Source of the DNA: Mesorhizobium sp. ORS 3359
GTDB lineage: Bacteria; Pseudomonadota; Alphaproteobacteria; Rhizobiales; Rhizobiaceae
Length of the DNA stretch: 40,416 nt
Direction of reading: 5' to 3'
Assembly: GCA_000824845.1 (NCBI GenBank)
Contig: CCNC01000019.1
Coordinates: forward strand, 1-40,416
Shown here: piece after piece, positions 35,666 through 40,416 of the stretch
Layout of the letters: each line of letters begins with the position of its first letter
How positions within the stretch are numbered: position 1 is the first letter of the stretch
Made by a program: the position numbers and the translations under genes
The notes under the pieces: generated by a model
The model's input: only the letters and a program-made list of their open reading frames with translations
The model's database searches: none
What the model was told of the DNA's origin: nothing

Positions 35666-36772
35666 CTACGCAGGAACCGAGCGCCCGATGCGCAGGAAGT
35701 TGCCGTCGAACGGCGCCTCCTTCACCGCGCCGTTCGGCGCAAGAATGCGCAAACGATCGGCCACTGCCTCAATCTCGGCCGGCGCCTCGGCCTCGGCGAA
35801 CGGAACAGTGCCGATGACATGGCGAAACGACACCGACCGCCCCTCGGCCAGCGCGAAGGCCGTCGCCACGCCTTCATGCTTCAGCCAGTTGTCGCCGAGG
35901 GAGGCGGCATGGCCCATCGCGCTGCGGCCGTCCTCGATGCCGAGCACGCCGAGATGGCGGCCGCTCCAGGGCGCGTAGTCGCGGCCGCCATTCGAGAACC
36001 AGAGCATGGTGACCGGCAGTTCGGCCGGGTTCTTCAGCACCAGAACCAGGTCCTGCTCGGCGCGCCGCGCGATCGCGGTCCAGCCCGGCCCGCCGTGATC
36101 CGCCTCGACCAGGGTGATGAAATCCTCGCGCCTGTCTTCGATGCGATAGTCGGTGAGATCGGTTGCGCCGCCGGCGGCGAGCGGAAACTGCGTAAGGTCG
36201 GCGGCGCGGGCCGGATAGGCCAGCATGAAGCGGCCGCGCGCCGGGTCGGGCTCAAGCGGCGTTGGGGGCGTGACAGCGACGCGCTTGGGCGAGAAGGCGA
36301 GCCGGCCGCCGCCTTGCATGACCGTCATCGGATGATGGGCGGCGGAGATGGCGCCGGAGCCGCCGGAGAAGACGTGCTCCTGGTAAAGGAAAGGATGGCC
36401 GTCGCGCAGGGTAAAAACCTTGTCGACGGCGGCGCCCATCACCTTGCGGCGCAGCCGGAACACGGCCCGCCAGCCGCTGGCAATGGCGGCGTTCTCGACG
36501 ACGTCCCATTCGCTGTTGGCCGGCCAGCCATGCAAGGGCGCGGGCTCTACATCCGCAGCGGAGAAGGGCGCGCAGAGGAAATCGCCGGAGAGGCGCACCG
36601 TGCCCTCAGGCAGGTTCGCGGGCAATGTCTCGCGCGGCGCGCCGACCCAAGGCGCGCGATGCAGCGGCTTCAGGACGCGGCCATCGGCCTCGACCTCCAT
36701 GGCGGCGATATGGCCGACGGCAAGATCGAGCGAGACGGAGATGCCCTTTGCGCCGATGGTGACCGTGTCCAT
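35666..36772 (-). CDS. Aldose 1-epimerase (mutarotase) family protein
   Basis: Galactose-mutarotase-superfamily protein of 368 residues. 'HRAPWVGAPRETLPAN', 'GWPANSEWDVVENA', 'FLYQEHVFSGGSGAISAAHH' and 'LWFSNGGRDYAPWSGRHLGV' give the beta-sandwich pattern with a conserved His pair (SAAHHPM) and a Glu near the C-terminal third (E in GIEDGRSAM). Family members interconvert anomers or bind sugars; this subgroup is broadly distributed in rhizobia and not characterised. ATG at 36772. A mosaic repeat lies just upstream, separating it from the coiled-coil protein gene on the same strand. Confidence 0.8.
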   Translation of the reverse strand: MDTVTIGAKGISVSLDLAVGHIAAMEVEADGRVLKPLHRAPWVGAPRETLPANLPEGTVRLSGDFLCAPFSAADVEPAPLHGWPANSEWDVVENAAIASGWRAVFRLRRKVMGAAVDKVFTLRDGHPFLYQEHVFSGGSGAISAAHHPMTVMQGGGRLAFSPKRVAVTPPTPLEPDPARGRFMLAYPARAADLTQFPLAAGGATDLTDYRIEDRREDFITLVEADHGGPGWTAIARRAEQDLVLVLKNPAELPVTMLWFSNGGRDYAPWSGRHLGVLGIEDGRSAMGHAASLGDNWLKHEGVATAFALAEGRSVSFRHVIGTVPFAEAEAPAEIEAVADRLRILAPNGAVKEAPFDGNFLRIGRSVPA

Positions 36773-36865
36773 GAGTGCCTCCCGCGAATCTTTGCCAGGC
36801 GGCAGGAAAGCCTGCGTTCAGCCTTCTGTGCAAGCAGGGCAATCGGCATTTTGCATCAGCGCTTA

Positions 36866-37003
36866 CCTCCCCCTTGTGGGGAGGGTCGGCGAACGATCGG
36901 AGCGAAGCGAAGGCCGCTCGACGGGGTGGGGGTTCAAAGAAGGAGTCCTTTCGACCCCCACCCCGATCCGCTGCGCGGATCGACCCTCCCCACAAGGGGG
37001 AGG
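36866..37003. repeat. Nested 23-bp inverted-repeat element (mosaic element)
   Basis: A perfect 23-bp inverted repeat, 36866-36888 with 36981-37003 (core CTTGTGGGGAGGGTCG / CGACCCTCCCCACAAG), encloses a second perfect 11-bp pair GGGGTGGGGGT / ACCCCCACCCC (36923-36933 and 36954-36964). Two further GC-rich arms lie between. It fills the spacer between two minus-strand genes and is a classic rhizobial intergenic mosaic element, not an insertion sequence: no open frame or target duplication is present. Confidence 0.75.
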
Positions 37004-37011
37004 GTGGAGCC

Positions 37012-38925
37012 CTACTGCCTTTTATACTCCCGCACCGGCGACTTGGTGCCGTCGGTATAGGTCACCTGGACCGCCATCGATTTCACGTCGTCCTTGACCT
37101 TGAAATAGGGCTGGTAGTCGGAGGGAATGGCGTAGGGGTCCTTGGCGTCGCAGGGCGGCATCCTGATCTCCTTGTCGAGCGCCGAGCCATTGAGGCTGTA
37201 ATGCACCGCCTTGATGGCGCAGCGGTAGGAGAGCATCTGGGTGAAATAGACCAGGCCGCGATTGCCGCCGGAATCGAAAGCGATCCACGACGTCCAGAAC
37301 TGGTCGAGGATCTGCTTGTTCTCCTGCTGGAGCGCGCCGTCGGGGTCGAAGCGGATGTCGAACGGGCCGGTCTCGCGGCCGCGGATGTCGAGATATTTGA
37401 TCGCGATGGTGGTGGCGGCAGTGCTGTCCGGCAACTCGAAGCTCGGATTGGGCATCGGCTTGCCGGTGCGCTGGTCGTTCGTCGCCATCAGGCCGGTGTC
37501 GGTGAACGGGCCGGAATCGCCCAGACGCCAGGAGATCGCCGTCGCCGGCTCGGGCAGCGAGATCGTCATCGACCAGCCGGCGTTGGAGCGCATCGGCGTC
37601 AGCGTCGGCACGAAGCGCGACGGGTCGAGCACATCGCCCAACGCCGCCAGCCGGCTGCGGCTGCGGTCGAGCCAGTCGGCCAGTTGCGTCTGGTCGACGA
37701 AATATTTGAGCAGGCCGCCATCTTTCTCGTAGGCGACGAATTTCGTCAGCGCCTGTGCCTCGCTGCGCTTGTCGGCGAGCGTCTGGCTGCCGAGGCGATC
37801 CTCGGAAAATTCCTGCGCCAGGAGAAAGTAAGCCGGCGCGTAATCGGGGTTGGCCGCGATGAAAGCGTTGAGCTTGTCGAGCCGCTGCGCGTCGTCGAAC
37901 TGCAACAAATGCACGAGCTTGATCGACGGCGCCTTGGCCTTTTCCGCCAGTGTGCCGAACACTTCGCGGGCGCCGGCCTTGCCGTCCTGGACCCTGAGCA
38001 GCGTGGCAAAGCGCGTATAGGGATCGATCGCGTCGACGTCGAAGCCGGCAAAGGCGAGGTAGGAACGGCGGGCATTGAGCATGTCGCCGGCGAGCTCGTA
38101 GACGCGGGCATTGTGGTAGAACTCGTCGGGACGCCTTGGATCGGCGATCGCGCCGCCCTGCGCGGAGAGCTGGGCAAAACCCTTGGCGATGGTGTCGATC
38201 GAAGCGGCGATCTGCTCGGTCGTCGCCTGCAGCTTTTCTGCCTGCGCCTGCTGCTGTTGCTGGCCGGCGGCCAAGGAGTCGGTCGTCTGCTTGACCGCCT
38301 CGACAGTCTTCTGCGTCTCGGCGCCCTGCGCCGACTGCTGCTGTTGGGCGGAAGCGATCTGCTCAGCCTTCTGCGCCACCGAATCCGTGGTCTGCTTCAC
38401 CGCCTCGACGGTCTTCTGCGTCTCGGCACCCTGCGCGGTCTGCTGTTGCTGGGTGGAGGCGATCTGCTCGGCGGTCTTGGCGACCGTATCGGTCGATTTC
38501 TTGACCTCCTCGACCGTTTTCTGCGTCTCGGTGACCGTCTGCTCGATCTTCGCCACCTTCTGCGAGACGATGCCCAGCGACTGCTGAAGCTCGGCGACCG
38601 CCGGCACGAGGTTGGCGATCACGCCGTTCTGCGAATTCGTTTGCTGCTGGATGCCGTAGACGCCGCCGGCGATCGCCGCGGCACTTGTGGCGAAGATCAG
38701 CGCCGGCATCGCCTTGGCGGCCAGCACCAGCCGCAGCACCATGGCGATGGCGATGATGATGGCCGCGACGGCCGCGACCAGGGCAATGTAGGCGGCAAAG
38801 GGCCCGAGCGGGTTGAGCACATCGCCGATCGCCCCGCTGATGAAGGCGAAGCTCGCCGCCCATTTGCCGGTGCGGCTGAGCGAGGCCCTGAGCAACGAGG
38901 TCGTACCCGTGGCGATTTCCGACAT
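37012..38925 (-). CDS. Membrane-anchored protein with 35-residue coiled-coil repeats
   Basis: Hypothetical protein of 637 residues. The start at 38925 is chosen over 38955 because the first ten residues of the longer form are Gly-rich and non-conserved-looking. Residues about 42-70 and 73-92 are two membrane segments. Residues 133-230 hold three tandem repeats of 35 residues each (period exact: ETQKTVE at 133, 168 and 203), i.e. five heptads per repeat, with Gln-rich blocks; this predicts a long periplasmic or cytoplasmic coiled coil. Then come a TPR-like helical part (FYHNARVYELAGDMLNARRS, about 269-289) and, from about residue 410, a probable beta-rich C-terminal region (GWSMTISLPEPATAISWRLG). 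No family recognised. Confidence 0.8.
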   Translation of the reverse strand: MSEIATGTTSLLRASLSRTGKWAASFAFISGAIGDVLNPLGPFAAYIALVAAVAAIIIAIAMVLRLVLAAKAMPALIFATSAAAIAGGVYGIQQQTNSQNGVIANLVPAVAELQQSLGIVSQKVAKIEQTVTETQKTVEEVKKSTDTVAKTAEQIASTQQQQTAQGAETQKTVEAVKQTTDSVAQKAEQIASAQQQQSAQGAETQKTVEAVKQTTDSLAAGQQQQQAQAEKLQATTEQIAASIDTIAKGFAQLSAQGGAIADPRRPDEFYHNARVYELAGDMLNARRSYLAFAGFDVDAIDPYTRFATLLRVQDGKAGAREVFGTLAEKAKAPSIKLVHLLQFDDAQRLDKLNAFIAANPDYAPAYFLLAQEFSEDRLGSQTLADKRSEAQALTKFVAYEKDGGLLKYFVDQTQLADWLDRSRSRLAALGDVLDPSRFVPTLTPMRSNAGWSMTISLPEPATAISWRLGDSGPFTDTGLMATNDQRTGKPMPNPSFELPDSTAATTIAIKYLDIRGRETGPFDIRFDPDGALQQENKQILDQFWTSWIAFDSGGNRGLVYFTQMLSYRCAIKAVHYSLNGSALDKEIRMPPCDAKDPYAIPSDYQPYFKVKDDVKSMAVQVTYTDGTKSPVREYKRQ

Positions 38926-39323
38926 GCCGATCCCCCCAAAACCAAGCCGCGACATATTAGCGGAAAGCTGGGGCGGATGGCAAAGCGGGTCGAGCCGGGC
39001 ATGGACTGCCCCTCACCCAGCCTCCGCTTCGCTGGGCTGACCATTCCGGGGCGAGCCACGGGTCACGCCCGTCCTTGGCACCGTCCTTGGCACCCCCAAG
39101 GGGAGAGGAGATTGTCAGCGCCTGCGCCAACCTCTTCTCCCCACGGGGAGAAGGTGGCCGCGAAGCGGCCGGATGAGGGGGCGGCGCCAACGTCGTAGGA
39201 CAAGAACCCGTCTTCCACCCCCCGAAACCTGGGCAAATGCCTCATTGCTGCCGTTAACCAGTTGGACGCGGCATATGGGTTACGTTAGCTTCGCCGCGTC
39301 TCAGCAACAGTTTTAGAACAGTC
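38926..39323. repeat. 398-bp gene-free spacer with mosaic palindromes
   Basis: No gene is supported here. The spacer, between two divergent genes, contains TTCTCCCC-AC-GGGGAGAA (39135-39152), GGCCGC-GAA-GCGGCC (39156-39170), and a 12-bp tandem duplication GTCCTTGGCACC (39071-39094). The palindromes match elements near 21.56 and 13.25 kb. The 3' part (39200-39323) carries no clear promoter; the downstream gene probably starts at TTG 39324. Confidence 0.55.
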
Positions 39324-40376
39324 TTGCCCCCCACCTTCCCCTTCCTCCAGAAACTCATCGCCCTATTGGCATTGCTCGCGCTGGTCGCCGGCTGCACGAC
39401 GGCGGCGCCGCCTGAGAGCGTGCTTGCCGTGCCGGCGCAGCCGCAGAAATATGCGGCGATCGTGGTCGACGCCTCGACCGGCAAGACGCTGTTCGAGGTC
39501 AATTCTAGGTCGCAGCGCTATCCGGCGTCGCTGACCAAGATGATGACGCTCTACATGCTGTTCGAGGCGCTGGAGAGCGGCCGGGTGACCAAGGAAACGC
39601 GGATCCCGGTTTCCGACCACGCCGCCTCGCAACCGCCGACAAAGCTGCGCTTTAGGCGCGGCGAGACGATCGACGTCGATTCAGCGATCCGCGCCATGGT
39701 GGTGAAGTCGGCAAATGACGTGGCGGTGGCGGTGGGCGAATATCTAGGCGGCGGCTCGGAGGACCAGTTCGCCGCCATGATGACCGCCAAGGCGCGCTCG
39801 CTCGGCATGAGCGGCACCAATTTCCGCAACGCCTGCGGCCTGCCCGACGACGGCCAGGTGACCACGGCGCGCGACATGGCGGTGCTGGGCATGGCGCTGG
39901 AAAAGCGCTTCCCGCAGCATTTCCACTATTTCTCCGAAAGCGACTTCATGTTCCGCGGCCGGCTGGTGCGCGGCCACAACGACATGCTGGGCCGCGTGCG
40001 CGGCGTCGACGGCATCAAGACCGGCTACATAAGGGCTTCCGGCTACAACATCGTCACCTCCTACAATGCCGACGGGCGGCATCTGATCGTGGTGGTGATG
40101 GGCGCGGACACCGCGCGCCAGCGCAACGACCATGCCGAGGCGCTGATCCAGCGGAGTCTCGGACCGGCGACCGCCGACGCGAGCCAGCCCAGGCTGATGT
40201 ATTCCGGGCAGCAAGCGGCCTCGCCGCCGGCCGGCCTGCCCACGGCGGATTCGGCGTTGCCAGGGTTGCCGCCGCCCCCGGCTGCGCCCGTGTCGACGGC
40301 GCCGGGTTCGTCGGCGTCCGATTTTCCGTCGCCGGATCTGGCCTCGCCCGGCGCGCCGCTGCTGCCGACGCAGTAG
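39324..40376 (+). CDS. Lipoprotein D-alanyl-D-alanine carboxypeptidase
   Basis: Peptidoglycan-trimming serine carboxypeptidase of 350 residues (PBP5/6 family). SxxK is S69-K72 (SLTK), SxN is S129-N131 (SAND), and KTG is 232-234. The N-terminus has a lipobox LVAGC with Cys24, so it is probably a lipoprotein rather than a C-terminally anchored PBP5. The usual PBP5 C-terminal domain is missing; a Pro/Ala/Ser-rich tail (about 285-350) follows instead. The start is TTG at 39324; no in-frame ATG/GTG precedes it and no strong RBS is seen, so it is the least certain start in the window. After the stop only 40 bp remain. Confidence 0.85.
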   Translation: MPPTFPFLQKLIALLALLALVAGCTTAAPPESVLAVPAQPQKYAAIVVDASTGKTLFEVNSRSQRYPASLTKMMTLYMLFEALESGRVTKETRIPVSDHAASQPPTKLRFRRGETIDVDSAIRAMVVKSANDVAVAVGEYLGGGSEDQFAAMMTAKARSLGMSGTNFRNACGLPDDGQVTTARDMAVLGMALEKRFPQHFHYFSESDFMFRGRLVRGHNDMLGRVRGVDGIKTGYIRASGYNIVTSYNADGRHLIVVVMGADTARQRNDHAEALIQRSLGPATADASQPRLMYSGQQAASPPAGLPTADSALPGLPPPPAAPVSTAPGSSASDFPSPDLASPGAPLLPTQ

Positions 40377-40416
40377 GCGGGGGAAAGATTTAGACGTCGG
40401 CGGGACAGCGCCCCCC

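Noticed and set aside
38225..38530. 105-bp tandem DNA repeats as a possible CRISPR or satellite array
   Set aside because: The repeats are in frame, code for a 35-residue coiled-coil period, and have no spacers.
36775..39198. An 807-codon open frame on the plus strand
   Set aside because: Antisense to the coiled-coil protein gene, which has membrane segments, exact 35-residue repeats and proper codon bias on the minus strand.

Overview
The window looks like chromosomal DNA of a rhizobial alphaproteobacterium, most likely Mesorhizobium or a close relative. Reasons: high GC with strong third-position GC bias, a sorbitol/mannitol (smo-mtlK) operon in rhizobial order, a urease locus interleaved with rhizobial accessory genes, a NodF/NodE-like pair, and intergenic mosaic palindromes of the kind common in Rhizobiales. 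Assignment is by recognition of protein families; no search was run. No rRNA, tRNA, CRISPR array, insertion sequence or integrase was seen.

Layout. 1-1.36 kb: two permeases of a polar amino-acid ABC importer whose other parts lie upstream of the window. 1.4-2.8 kb: a MATE exporter (minus strand). 3.05-9.4 kb (plus): an AraC regulator, then a sugar/polyol ABC importer (binding protein, two permeases, ATPase) with a xylitol-dehydrogenase-like enzyme placed before the ATPase. 9.4-20.7 kb (minus): a second polyol system, reading in transcription order smoC (SorC regulator), [small plus-strand gene], LysR regulator, smoE-smoF-smoG-smoK-smoS-mtlK-HAD phosphatase-FGGY pentulose kinase. The two polyol loci meet tail to tail and overlap by 8 bp. 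Together they import hexitols/pentitols, oxidise them to ketoses (SmoS, MtlK, xylitol-type dehydrogenase) and probably phosphorylate the pentuloses (FGGY kinase). 20.9-22.4 kb: a HAD hydrolase (plus) and a class II aldolase-family protein (minus).

22.4-31.4 kb (minus): a complete urease locus, ureD-ureA-(DUF1272)-ureJ-ureB // ureC-(membrane protein)-(GST)-ureE-ureF-(DUF3995)-ureG. Two oppositely oriented exported proteins separate ureB from ureC. GST-ureE-ureF-DUF3995-ureG are joined by overlapping stop/start codons, so a small membrane protein is translated between two nickel-delivery chaperones. 31.6-33.1 kb (plus): divergent from ureD, an acyl carrier protein and ketosynthase that resemble NodF and NodE, with no visible nod box and no other nod gene. 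The ACP has His where the phosphopantetheine motif normally has Asp.

33.2-40.4 kb: a GST, a Lys/Ala-rich histone-H1-like protein, a P-loop nucleoside/sugar-kinase-like protein, an aldose-1-epimerase-family protein, a 637-residue membrane-anchored protein with exact 35-residue coiled-coil repeats, and a lipoprotein D,D-carboxypeptidase. Mosaic palindromic repeats fill most intergenic spaces here.

The items most worth following up are the orphan NodF/NodE module with the altered ACP motif, the membrane protein embedded in the urease nickel-chaperone operon, and the 35-residue-repeat protein.
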